Shown: in pieces, positions 6,248 to 13,446 of the stretch | How the letters are laid out: each line of letters begins with the position of its first letter | How positions within the stretch are numbered: the stretch's first letter is position 1 | Origin: JBKHJA01 sp046538375 | Lineage (GTDB): Bacteria > Acidobacteriota > Aminicenantia > Aminicenantales > Aminicenantaceae | DNA: 13,737 bases | Assembly: GCA_046538375.1 (NCBI GenBank) | Contig: JBKHJA010000075.1 | Coordinates: 1 to 13,737 of the forward strand | Direction: 5' to 3' | The notes under the pieces: generated by a model | What the model saw: only the letters and a program-made list of their open reading frames with translations | What the model was told of the DNA's origin: nothing | Databases searched by the model: none | Translations under genes and position numbers: made by a program

Positions 6248-7695
6248 TCAAGAGAAAAGGTACCCGCCTGATCGGTCTTTTCCTGCTGAGCGATGTGATC
6301 GCCATCGCCATTTCTTATTTCTACTCCTATGTTTTTCGGTTTTACGGATATATTATTCCTGTTGATCCAGTGAAAGGGATACCACCTCTGAAGTCCTATA
6401 TCCTGGTGTTTCCGCTGTTTCTTTTTGTCCACCTGGCCATTTTTTTCCTGCAGGGATTTTACAGAAAGCGTCTTAAACGGACAAAAATCGACGACTTCTT
6501 CTTCATCACTCTGAACACTGTGCTCACCATTCTGGTGGTCCTGGCCGTTTTGAATTATCTTTACGCCTACAGCCAGGGACAAGCTCCTCTGTTCCAGGTG
6601 GAGTTCAAAATATCGCATTTGTTTCTTGCTGTTTATTTTGTGGTGGTGATTTTCATGGTCTCTTTTTTGAGAAACCAGATCTACTTTTTCATGAAGAGGC
6701 GCTATGCCAAGGGAGTGAATTTGCAGAACGTGCTTATCGTGGGAGCTGGAGAGATGGGTAAGGCGGTGGCGCAAAAGCTTTCCAAGTATAAGGATCTGGG
6801 GTTTGTGGTCAAAGGTTTTTTGGATGATGAAATGAAGTCCGGGGAGATGGTAGAGGTGGATGGAGGAATCAAGGTTCTTGGTCCCATGAAAGATTTAGAG
6901 AACGTCCTGGAGAGAGATAACATCAGTGATGTCTATGTGGCTTTAGAGTTAAGAAACTATCCTCAGATCCTGGAAATGCTTAAAGTTGTCCATAAGTACC
7001 CGGTGAATGTGCGCTTGATTCCAGATCTTTTCCAGCTTCTTACCTTAAAGGCCAGAGCAGAGGATCTGGATGGATTTCCAGTGATCAGCGTCGATGAGCC
7101 TCCTTTACAGGGAATGATGAGGGGGATTAAGAGAATCATGGATATCACCGTATCGGTCGTCCTTCTGGCGCTTTTTTCCCCTTTGATTCTGGTGGTGGGG
7201 ATTTTGATCAAGCTGACCTCCCCAGGACCGGTCCTTTATCATCAGGAAAGAGTTGGTCTTGATGGGAGAAAATTTACCTTGCATAAATTCAGGACCATGA
7301 TTCGAGAGGCCGAAGAACAAACCGGGCCGGTGATGTGCAGGCCCCATGATCCAAGGATAACCAAAGTGGGGAGGTTTTTAAGAAGATTCAGCATCGATGA
7401 GATTCCTCAGCTCATCAACGTGTTAAAAGGGGAGATGAGCCTGATCGGACCTCGGCCAGAAAGGCCTGCTTTTGTCAAAGATTTTAGAGAGAGATTTCCT
7501 AAATATATGCTAAGGCATAAGGTCAAATCAGGAATCACCGGCTGGGCTCAGGTCCATGGGTTGAGGCAGGACACTTCTATAAAAAAAAGGGTCGAATATG
7601 ACTTCTATTATATTCAAAACTGGTCTCTGGCACTTGATTTGAAAATCATCTGGAAGACTATCAGAAGGGGATTTGTGGACAAAAATTTAAAATAA
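6244..7695 (+). CDS. Polyprenyl-phosphate glycosylphosphotransferase, WcaJ/CpsE type
   Basis: Membrane enzyme that starts the repeat unit by transferring a sugar-1-phosphate (often glucose or galactose) from UDP-sugar to undecaprenyl phosphate. It is 483 residues, normal for the full-length family. The N-terminal half has about four hydrophobic membrane segments (roughly 8-30, 50-70, 87-106, 124-141). A Rossmann-like CoA-binding-type domain follows with GAGEMG (167-172). The catalytic domain begins RGIKRIMDI (293-301) with a hydrophobic hairpin (about 302-323), then SPGPVLYHQERVG (326-338), KFRTM (348-352), SIDEIPQLINVLKGEMSLIGPRP (383-405), SGITGWAQVHG (429-439) and YDFYYIQNWS (452-461). All key family motifs are present. 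It overlaps the upstream gene by 4 nt. Being last in its operon is unusual, since such genes often lead the cluster. The sugar cannot be told from sequence. Confidence 0.95.
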   Translation: MIKRKGTRLIGLFLLSDVIAIAISYFYSYVFRFYGYIIPVDPVKGIPPLKSYILVFPLFLFVHLAIFFLQGFYRKRLKRTKIDDFFFITLNTVLTILVVLAVLNYLYAYSQGQAPLFQVEFKISHLFLAVYFVVVIFMVSFLRNQIYFFMKRRYAKGVNLQNVLIVGAGEMGKAVAQKLSKYKDLGFVVKGFLDDEMKSGEMVEVDGGIKVLGPMKDLENVLERDNISDVYVALELRNYPQILEMLKVVHKYPVNVRLIPDLFQLLTLKARAEDLDGFPVISVDEPPLQGMMRGIKRIMDITVSVVLLALFSPLILVVGILIKLTSPGPVLYHQERVGLDGRKFTLHKFRTMIREAEEQTGPVMCRPHDPRITKVGRFLRRFSIDEIPQLINVLKGEMSLIGPRPERPAFVKDFRERFPKYMLRHKVKSGITGWAQVHGLRQDTSIKKRVEYDFYYIQNWSLALDLKIIWKTIRRGFVDKNLK

Positions 7696-7696
7696 C

Positions 7697-7713
7697 AAAA
7701 AGCTGTCCTTTTT
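7697..7713. terminator. Possible bidirectional terminator between convergent genes
   Basis: AAAAAG (7697-7702) pairs with CTTTTT (7708-7713) around CTGTC. It lies in the 16-nt gap between the convergent glycosylphosphotransferase and phosphatidyltransferase genes. The A-run and T-run would serve both directions, but the stem holds just one G-C pair, so it is weak. Confidence 0.35.
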
Positions 7714-8296
7714 ATTTGCTGGCGAAAAGGTAGCATCCACCCAGATACATGTAGTGGACTCCCGAGAGAAGAGTGAACAGGAGAGTCAGGTGGAAAAGCA
7801 TGTTTAGGAAGAGAGGGGAAATCTGCAGAGTGTTGAAGAAAAGCACAAAAAGAACAGCAGCCACTTGACAAAAAGTGCATATTTTTCCCAAAAGAGTAGG
7901 ATGAAAATTTTTGTAGCCCGTGATCAGGAAAATAATAAAAGCCCCTGCGGATATGAGAACGTCCCGGCCAATGACCACCATGGTCAGCCAGATAGGGATG
8001 ACGTTAGGAGAGCTGAGGGCGGGAAAAGAAAGCACTACGAAAGCTGCAGTGACCAGCAGCTTATCAGCAGCAGGATCGAGAAGAGTGCCGATTTTTGTTC
8101 TTTGATTCCACATCCGGGCAGCTAAACCGTCCAGGAGATCCGTAGAACCTGCCACCAGGAAGACCGCTAAAGCCTGGAAGGCTTTCTGACTGAAGATCAT
8201 AAACAGGAATAATGGAACCAGCAGGACCCTCAGAAAAGTGAGAATATTGGGAGCGGTGAGTATACTGTTTTTCCGTTGATCAGCAGCTTTCACCAT
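7712..8296 (-). CDS. pgsA: CDP-diacylglycerol-glycerol-3-phosphate 3-phosphatidyltransferase-like protein
   Basis: Integral membrane enzyme of the CDP-alcohol phosphatidyltransferase family, 194 residues, the usual length for PgsA. It likely makes phosphatidylglycerol phosphate from CDP-diacylglycerol and glycerol 3-phosphate. The signature D-x2-D-G-x2-A-R-x8-G-x3-D-x3-D is complete: Asp53, Asp56, Gly57, Ala60, Arg61, Gly70, Asp74 and Asp78. The N-terminal TAPNILTFLRVLLVPLF (14-30) is typical of PgsA, and several hydrophobic segments follow. The ATG lies 25 nt after the stop of the upstream lipoprotein gene and has no clear Shine-Dalgarno; a GTG follows immediately as an alternative start. 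It is the last gene of the minus-strand operon. A different alcohol acceptor is possible, but PgsA is the best fit. Confidence 0.88.
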   Translation of the reverse strand: MVKAADQRKNSILTAPNILTFLRVLLVPLFLFMIFSQKAFQALAVFLVAGSTDLLDGLAARMWNQRTKIGTLLDPAADKLLVTAAFVVLSFPALSSPNVIPIWLTMVVIGRDVLISAGAFIIFLITGYKNFHPTLLGKICTFCQVAAVLFVLFFNTLQISPLFLNMLFHLTLLFTLLSGVHYMYLGGCYLFASK

Positions 8297-8321
8297 AAAA
8301 GCACTTAAACCAGATGAGGGA

Positions 8322-9644
8322 TCATTTTATCAACGTTAAGATAATATCCGAAAGTCTTATCGCTTCTTGGCCTGAAACAGGAAGCTCAGGATTGAAGGCT
8401 CTCTTGGAGGAGAGGGACATGATGTCATAAGAGACCATCTGGAGAATGGGCTGGTAGTAGATATTCTGCGGTGAAACATCAGAGATCTGAATTTTATCCG
8501 GAGGAAGCTGCCTGATGAAGGTGAATCCCTGACTTTTCAGATAATTGATAAGCTGCCACAGGATATCAGCCATTTCTGCCCTAGTCACCACTTTTTTGGG
8601 CTGAAAAGTGTGATTCTTGTACACATCCAGAATTCCCAGTGAAGCTGTCTGGAGGATATATCTTGAGGCCCAAGAAGTGGATATGTCGATGATGATAGGG
8701 GGTCGAGCCGATGGTTCTTCCAAAAAGTCCTTGAATTTGACAGCCAGAAGAGCTGCTGTTTCTTCTTTGGTGATGGCTTCTGAGGCCGGTATGGCATCAT
8801 ACTGGCTGGGCAGTTCAAAGATGCCCAGTCTGTTTTTCAGGACTTCAATCTGGTTTCTGAATTCTTCGTTTTCTGGCTCCAGTTCCCGGAGTTTTTCATA
8901 GACTTCGAGACTTCGGGGATAATCTTCGGCCCGGGAGAGTGTTTCCGCATAGATTTTAAGGGCCTCTCTGTTATGGGGCTCATTGGAAACGGCGGATTTA
9001 AGGTGCATCAGAGCGCTTTGGAGATTATTTTCTTTCCGGTAGATATCTGCCAGGCCAAGATGGGCTGCTGTAGACTGAGGAGAATAATAAAGGGCTTTAA
9101 GGTAGGCTTCTTTGCTCTTCTCTTCATTTTCCAAGGCAAGATATCTACTGGCTTCCTGGAGAGCTTCTTCTGTTTTTCTCTCTTGGAGAATCTGATATTC
9201 TTGTTTGGCCCAAGGATTATCTGGTTCTTTTTTGAGGGCATCCCTGAGTTCCACAAATGCCAGATCCTCCCGGCCTGTTTTCTGGTAAACTTGGGCCAGG
9301 CCAATATGGATCAAATTCATTTCAGGGTAGAGTTCAAGAGCCCGCTTGAAAAACATCTCCGCCTCAGAAAGTTGATGGAGAAGGAAGGATGCATAGCCCA
9401 GGCCCACATAGTAAAAAGGACTTTCTTCACTCAGTTTGGAGATGATTTTTTCTGCTTTCTTTCCCCTGCCCTGTTTTAAATTGTTCCATGCTTCTTCGGT
9501 GATGATTCTCTCATCCAGAGAAAGTTCAGTGACCACAGAGGGAGGCAGGTTTCCGATATAAAGAGATGGAGGGGGCGGTTGATAGGTGGCGCAGGACCAA
9601 ATCAGGAAAAATAAGGATAAAAGTGCCGATGCTTTTTTTACCAA
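8322..9644 (-). CDS. TPR-repeat lipoprotein with C-terminal SLH-like region
   Basis: Predicted exported lipoprotein, 440 residues. A basic, hydrophobic signal (MVKKASALLSLFFLIWSC) ends in a lipobox-like IWSC, with Cys18 as the lipidation site, followed by a proline-rich linker. From about 50 to 270 there are repeated helix pairs of TPR type, such as PFYYVGLGYASFLLHQLSEAEMFFKRALELYP, STAAHLGLADIYRKENNLQSALMHLKSAV and ALKIYAETLSRAEDYPRSLEVYEKL given here by position (77-107, 191-219, 228-252). From about 287 to the end the pattern resembles S-layer homology repeats: ITKEETAALLAVKF, SRYILQTASLGILD with FQPKKVVTRAEMADIL, and YYQPILQMVSYDIM with FNPELPVSGQEA. It probably scaffolds envelope proteins or binds cell-wall polymer. 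The start is TTG with GAGGAG 7 nt upstream, and the gene overlaps the hflX stop by 7 nt. Confidence 0.8.
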   Translation of the reverse strand: MVKKASALLSLFFLIWSCATYQPPPPSLYIGNLPPSVVTELSLDERIITEEAWNNLKQGRGKKAEKIISKLSEESPFYYVGLGYASFLLHQLSEAEMFFKRALELYPEMNLIHIGLAQVYQKTGREDLAFVELRDALKKEPDNPWAKQEYQILQERKTEEALQEASRYLALENEEKSKEAYLKALYYSPQSTAAHLGLADIYRKENNLQSALMHLKSAVSNEPHNREALKIYAETLSRAEDYPRSLEVYEKLRELEPENEEFRNQIEVLKNRLGIFELPSQYDAIPASEAITKEETAALLAVKFKDFLEEPSARPPIIIDISTSWASRYILQTASLGILDVYKNHTFQPKKVVTRAEMADILWQLINYLKSQGFTFIRQLPPDKIQISDVSPQNIYYQPILQMVSYDIMSLSSKRAFNPELPVSGQEAIRLSDIILTLIK

Positions 9645-10903
9645 TTTGCTTCTCCTCTTTTTATGTAAGGTAGAAAATTTATCATGGATTCAGGATCTGC
9701 CATGATTTTCAGGTCGAAATAGTCCCCGCCCTCTCTTCGGCGCAGCACCAAAGACCACTTGGGGAAGGAATGGATCATCTGCTTCTTGGATTTAGGAATA
9801 CGCAGATAATACAGTTTTAAATTCTTGAACACCACTGAGCGGAATTTTTTCTTTAGATCCTGAATTCCTTCGCCTGTTTTTGCAGAAATGTAGACCTTGT
9901 TTTTTGAATTTTTGTTCTTCTCCAGAAGATGCTCCTGGTTTGACAGAAGATCGATCTTATTGAAAGCCTTGATGATGGGAACATCTGTGACCCCTATCTC
10001 AGCCAGGATGGTCTCCACAGCCTCGGCCTGGTCATCGCAGCTGGGAGAAGTGATATCGATGATATGGCAGATGCAGTCAGCCTGTTTGAGTTCTTCGAGG
10101 GTAGCTTTGAAGGATGATATGAGTTCAAAAGGGAGATTCTTTATGAATCCCACCGTATCACTCAGGAAGAAAAAGAGGCCGTCGGAGAGGCTCACTCTGC
10201 GGAGAACCGGATCAAGGGTGGAAAAGAACTTGGAGGAAGTGTACATGTTTTCTTGAGAGAGGCGGTTGAACAGGGTGGATTTGCCGGCATTGGTGTAGCC
10301 CACCAGAGAGACCACCGGGATGGGTCTTTTTTTTCGGCTTTTTCTCTGGATGGATCGTCGTTCCTGAATTTTTTTGATATCTTTCTTTATTCTGGAAATC
10401 CTGTCCATGATTCTTCGTCTGTCTTCTTCCAATTTTTTCTCTCCAGGACCCCGGGTGCCGATACCGCCTCCCAGCCGGGATAGAGCCCTGCCTTTTCCAA
10501 GAAGACGGGGGAGAAGGTAGTTGAGTTGAGCCAGCTCCACTTGGAGTTTTCCTTCTCTGCTCCTTGCCCGTTGGGCGAATATATCCAGAATAAGTTGAGT
10601 TCGATCGATGACTTTGCATTGAATTTCGTCTTCTAAACTTCGCTGTTGGATGGGGCTGAGGTTGTGATCGAATATGACCAGGTCGGTCCCCAGTTCATCT
10701 TTGAGGGCGGTGATTTCTGAAACTTTTCCTTCTCCGATGAGATATTTTGGGCTAATCTCTTCCCGAAACTGGTATACCTTTTGCTTTACCTTAGCTCCGG
10801 CGGCTTGAGCCAAACGCTTGAGTTCGGCCATGGATTCTTCGGCTTCTGATTTTTGTTTGGCGTTGGAAGCCAGATGGACAAGAATGGCTTTTTCCGTTTT
10901 CAT
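9638..10903 (-). CDS. hflX: GTPase HflX, ribosome-associated
   Basis: Translational GTPase that in known bacteria binds the 50S subunit and splits or rescues stalled ribosomes. The protein is 421 residues from the chosen start. An N-terminal HflX domain (LAQAAGAKVKQKVYQF, KYLIGEGKVSEI, DHNLSPIQQRSLE) and a linker helix (RGPGEKKLEEDRRRI, about 151-165) precede the G domain. The G motifs are GYTNAGKST (202-210), DTVGF (249-253), NKID (315-318) and SAKTGEG (340-346). A short C-terminal domain follows. The start chosen is the ATG at 10903, which overlaps the miaA stop as ATGA; a longer frame upstream adds 19 residues unlike HflX that lie inside miaA. No strong Shine-Dalgarno is seen, consistent with coupling to miaA. 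The hfq gene found between miaA and hflX in gammaproteobacteria is absent. Confidence 0.95.
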   Translation of the reverse strand: MKTEKAILVHLASNAKQKSEAEESMAELKRLAQAAGAKVKQKVYQFREEISPKYLIGEGKVSEITALKDELGTDLVIFDHNLSPIQQRSLEDEIQCKVIDRTQLILDIFAQRARSREGKLQVELAQLNYLLPRLLGKGRALSRLGGGIGTRGPGEKKLEEDRRRIMDRISRIKKDIKKIQERRSIQRKSRKKRPIPVVSLVGYTNAGKSTLFNRLSQENMYTSSKFFSTLDPVLRRVSLSDGLFFFLSDTVGFIKNLPFELISSFKATLEELKQADCICHIIDITSPSCDDQAEAVETILAEIGVTDVPIIKAFNKIDLLSNQEHLLEKNKNSKNKVYISAKTGEGIQDLKKKFRSVVFKNLKLYYLRIPKSKKQMIHSFPKWSLVLRRREGGDYFDLKIMADPESMINFLPYIKRGEANW

Positions 10904-11823
10904 TTTAAATCTGTGTTGATGTATTCCACGATGGAAGAAAAGCGGTGAGGATAAAACCATTGAATTCCTTCCATCTTTCTAAACCAAGTCATCTGCCTTT
11001 TGGCATAGTGACGGGTATCTTTCTTTGTCAGATGTACGGCCTGTTCCAGTGTCAATTCGTTTTTTAGGAATTTTATAACATGTTTATATCCCAGGGCTCG
11101 GAAAGGTGGAGAATCTTCACTGACTCCCGAGGCTAAAAGGTTTCGAGTTTCCTCCACTATTCCTTTTTCAAACATTTTATCCACTCTTTCTTCTATCTTG
11201 CGGTAAAGAACATCTTTTTTTAATTTTAACCCAATTTTTAGGGTATGAAAATCTTTGACAAAAGAACGTGTATTTTGAAAATGTTCTGAGATAGGCTTTC
11301 TGGTTGTGCAGTAAACTTCTAAAGCCCTAATAATCCTTATCTTATCATTTTTTCCGATCTTTTGGCAATAAACAGGATCAGCTTCACTGAGCTTCTTCCT
11401 TAAATATTCTAAACCTTTTTCTGAAGCTTTTTTTTCTAATTCTCGACGGATTTCGGGGTTGCTTTTGCCTTCAGGAAAAAGGCCATCCAGAAGAGCCTTC
11501 AGGTATAATCCTGTACCTCCTACTATCAGGGGAAGTTTTTTTCGGTTCAAAATAGAGTGGACTGCATCCAAGGCCCTTTGGACGAAATCGGCCGCAGTGA
11601 ATTGGACAGAAGGTTCCACTATGTCCAAAAGGTGATGAGGAATGATTTTTCTGATGTGTAAAGGAACTTTGTCTGTACCGATATCAAAACCCCTGTAAAC
11701 CTGCATAGAATCGCAATTGATGATCTCTCCGTTGAATTTGTGGGCAATTTTTATGGCAGTGGCACTTTTGCCCACACTGGTGGGGCCTAACACGATGAGC
11801 AGGTTTTTGGCTTTAAAGCGCAA
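10900..11823 (-). CDS. miaA: tRNA dimethylallyltransferase
   Basis: Cytoplasmic enzyme that transfers a dimethylallyl group to N6 of adenine 37 in tRNAs reading codons that begin with U. It is 307 residues, normal for MiaA. Motifs are the P-loop GPTSVGKS (13-20), CDSMQVYRGFDIGTDK (37-52), PHHLLDI (62-68), ADFVQRA (78-84), VGGTGLYLKALLDGL (101-115) and the C-terminal TRHYAKRQMTWFR region. The start is a TTG at 11823; stop codons lie directly upstream in frame and the conserved first strand begins seven codons later, so this is the only reasonable start. There is no Shine-Dalgarno. Its first codons overlap the end of the small membrane peptide gene, and its stop overlaps the hflX start. Translation is therefore probably coupled through the whole operon. 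Confidence 0.95.
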   Translation of the reverse strand: MRFKAKNLLIVLGPTSVGKSATAIKIAHKFNGEIINCDSMQVYRGFDIGTDKVPLHIRKIIPHHLLDIVEPSVQFTAADFVQRALDAVHSILNRKKLPLIVGGTGLYLKALLDGLFPEGKSNPEIRRELEKKASEKGLEYLRKKLSEADPVYCQKIGKNDKIRIIRALEVYCTTRKPISEHFQNTRSFVKDFHTLKIGLKLKKDVLYRKIEERVDKMFEKGIVEETRNLLASGVSEDSPPFRALGYKHVIKFLKNELTLEQAVHLTKKDTRHYAKRQMTWFRKMEGIQWFYPHRFSSIVEYINTDLK

Positions 11824-11893
11824 TTTTTATCAACAAAAGGAGGACCAGGAGAGTGATGAACACCAGAAGGGCCAGAATCTGCCTTCTCTTCAA
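11813..11893 (-). CDS. 26-residue single-pass membrane peptide
   Basis: Small frame starting TTG at 11893 and ending TAA at 11813. The start overlaps the stop of the PATAN-protein gene (AGTTGA) and the end overlaps the first codons of miaA, so it exactly fills the gap between them. The peptide has a basic N-terminus (MKRRQ) followed by about 17 hydrophobic residues (ILALLVFITLLVLLLLI) and the short tail KIAL, the plan of a one-helix membrane protein with a cytoplasmic N-terminus. An AGGA lies 8 nt before the TTG. It could be a real microprotein or simply a translation-coupling frame that carries ribosomes into miaA. There is no family match that I recognise, and coincidence in T-rich DNA is possible. 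Confidence 0.5.
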   Translation of the reverse strand: MKRRQILALLVFITLLVLLLLIKIAL

Positions 11894-12993
11894 CTGCTTT
11901 TTCCTGTTTTTTCAAGATTTTTCACCAGCGCGGTTTCGTGGTCCATTCCTAAATTTTTTTTCACCGCCATGACTTGTGCCGACAAAATTTCATTGAGGTT
12001 CCGGATCAGAGAGATTTTGGTTTGTTCATCTAGATAGGAGGGGCTGGTTTTTGAGAAAGAATTCAGGTCGAGTTTGCCTTCAGTGTCGAACTTGATGTTT
12101 TGAAAATGGGAAGAAAGATGAGGCTTTATCTCCTCCAGAGATTTTTCGATCACATTGAAAGCCACCGGTCCCAGGGCTTTGGATATGTATTTATAGATAT
12201 AAGAAAATTTATGGTTGAAGGCATGGAGGATACTTTCCCATTCAGCCTGATGATATCGGAGATGAGAATGCTGTTGATTTTTGTCCCTGGAAAAGGAAAC
12301 CAAACCTAAGATGCGCAGGAAAAATAGAACTTTTTGACTCTCTTTTCTGCCCAGTTCACTGCTCTGGTAAACACTCTGAAGGCTGTTTTCTTTTTCTAAT
12401 AAAGTGAGAACATATTTCTCATGAGATTGGAGGTTGATTTGATGGAGATAATGAGGGGAGAGAACTCGGGCCGCCTCGCTTTCCGGGGGGAGAAGAGAAT
12501 TGATGAGGTCATAGTTGCGCATGTGGCGTATGCCTTCCACAAGGATGTGGAGAGAGGGAAAGGAAAACAAGATGTCATGGGGTTGGGGGATGTGCTGTGA
12601 GTCAAATGCATATTGGGCCTCCGCACAGTCAAACAGAGAAAAAAGATCTTTTTTTATAAAAATTTCCATCAGTTTCCACAATCGAGAAGTGAGGAAAAAT
12701 CCCTGTTCATGGAGGGCATTGAGCAGAGAAATATTATTTTGGGCAGCTAAATCTTCGCACCGGGCAGCGCTGGAAGGGGCTATAATATTTTTTTTTACCA
12801 GCGCTTTGAGGAAGATTTTATGGGGAAACAGCGAGCTGGTAACCACAATCTCTCCCCCTTTGAGGCTCAAGTGCCTTTCAAATTTATGTTTGTAGATGCT
12901 GAGCAGCCCGGTTCTTTCTTTTATCCAGAGTTGAAAGATGAGTTGAGAAAAGAGAGTTTGGGAGAGGTTTCCTTGATCTCGAGGTTCTTCCAT
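11890..12993 (-). CDS. PATAN/DUF4388-domain protein
   Basis: Protein of 367 residues with no signal peptide, so probably cytoplasmic. Residues about 8-60 (NLSQTLFSQLIFQLWIKERTGLLSIY, then HLSLKGGEIVVTSS) match the pattern of the PATAN/DUF4388 domain: a helix, a TG-L strand, and a glycine turn before a strand ending in S. This domain is common in regulatory or scaffold proteins of Acidobacteriota, Myxococcota and Cyanobacteria. The remainder is mostly helical, with a winged-helix-like stretch around 190-240 (YVLTLLEKENSLQSVYQSSELGRKESQKVLFFLRILGLVSF by position) and a helical C-terminus with no catalytic motif that I recognise. It leads the minus-strand operon, and its ATG sits 8 nt behind a promoter -10 box without a ribosome binding site. 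It could be a regulatory adaptor; the exact role is unknown. Confidence 0.75.
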   Translation of the reverse strand: MEEPRDQGNLSQTLFSQLIFQLWIKERTGLLSIYKHKFERHLSLKGGEIVVTSSLFPHKIFLKALVKKNIIAPSSAARCEDLAAQNNISLLNALHEQGFFLTSRLWKLMEIFIKKDLFSLFDCAEAQYAFDSQHIPQPHDILFSFPSLHILVEGIRHMRNYDLINSLLPPESEAARVLSPHYLHQINLQSHEKYVLTLLEKENSLQSVYQSSELGRKESQKVLFFLRILGLVSFSRDKNQQHSHLRYHQAEWESILHAFNHKFSYIYKYISKALGPVAFNVIEKSLEEIKPHLSSHFQNIKFDTEGKLDLNSFSKTSPSYLDEQTKISLIRNLNEILSAQVMAVKKNLGMDHETALVKNLEKTGKSS

Positions 12994-13001
12994 AAGAATA
13001 G

Positions 13002-13030
13002 TATATATATATCCATAGATTTTATGTCAA
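13002..13030 (-). promoter_or_regulatory. Promoter of the miaA-hflX operon, leaderless geometry
   Basis: On the minus strand TTGACA (13030-13025), a 17-nt spacer and TATATA (13007-13002) form a good promoter, with TATACT two bases further on as an alternative -10 box. The ATG at 12993 follows 8 nt after TATATA, with no Shine-Dalgarno, predicting an mRNA that starts at the initiation codon. Confidence 0.7.
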
Positions 13031-13321
13031 ACACGAACAGCAAGAAGATGTAAAAATTTCTTTTTTCGGAGTTAGGGAGTGGTTATATAAAGACGATGAT
13101 AAGGAAAGTACTCGACTGCCTTCATTTATTCTTAACGAAGCTTTAAATGGGTTGCGTTCCTGGCTGGGTTAAGGAGCCGAGACCTAATATGATGGTGTGT
13201 GCGGTCTCAACAGCAATGTTAAGCGCACGGATAGAAGATTGGTTCAAAAGACCGAAATTAGCGAAAAATAAAAAGACAATAATAATACTTGCGTTAAATC
13301 ATCAAAGAAGAAGATTAATAA
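13031..13321. other. Intergenic stretch with no assignable gene
   Basis: Between the minus-strand operon promoter and the palindromic repeats I see no RNA gene or recognisable protein family. A short + strand open frame (from 13147) gives a basic 82-residue product with no known motif and runs into the repeat, so it is probably chance. A GAGACC/GGTCTC pairing (13179-13184 with 13203-13208, 18-nt loop) is the only local structure noticed. The stretch could be decayed sequence. Confidence 0.4.
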
Positions 13322-13442
13322 CCTGGATTATTCATGAATTCGCTGGAAACAATGTATATGAGGGAGGAAATTGGGGACATGACCCAATTTTCTGAAATTG
13401 GGATCGTGTCCCCAATTTCCCATAATTCATGAATAATCCAGG
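13322..13442. repeat. Nested palindromic repeat unit 1 (MITE/REP-like)
   Basis: The ends are perfect 19-bp inverted repeats: CCTGGATTATTCATGAATT (13322-13340) and its complement (13424-13442). Inside is a second palindrome: the arm at 13366-13390 pairs with 13395-13420 around TCTG, with one bulge or mismatch zone, and its core reads GGGGACA...TGTCCCC. The unit has no coding capacity, which fits a miniature inverted-repeat element or a REP-type sequence moved by an enzyme encoded elsewhere. TAA flanks both outer ends and could be a short target duplication, but three bases prove little. Confidence 0.75.
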
Positions 13443-13446
13443 TAAG

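Noticed and set aside
10903..10960. Longer hflX start adding 19 residues
   Set aside because: The extra residues are coded within miaA in another frame and do not resemble HflX, while the ATG overlapping the miaA stop is the usual coupled arrangement.
13179..13208. GAGACC/GGTCTC pairing as a tRNA or group II intron domain
   Set aside because: It is a single 6-bp stem with an 18-nt loop and lacks any cloverleaf or domain V pattern.
13147..13395. 82-residue open frame in the right intergenic region
   Set aside because: It has no ribosome binding site and no family resemblance, and its last third is translated palindromic repeat. It is more likely chance or a decayed remnant.
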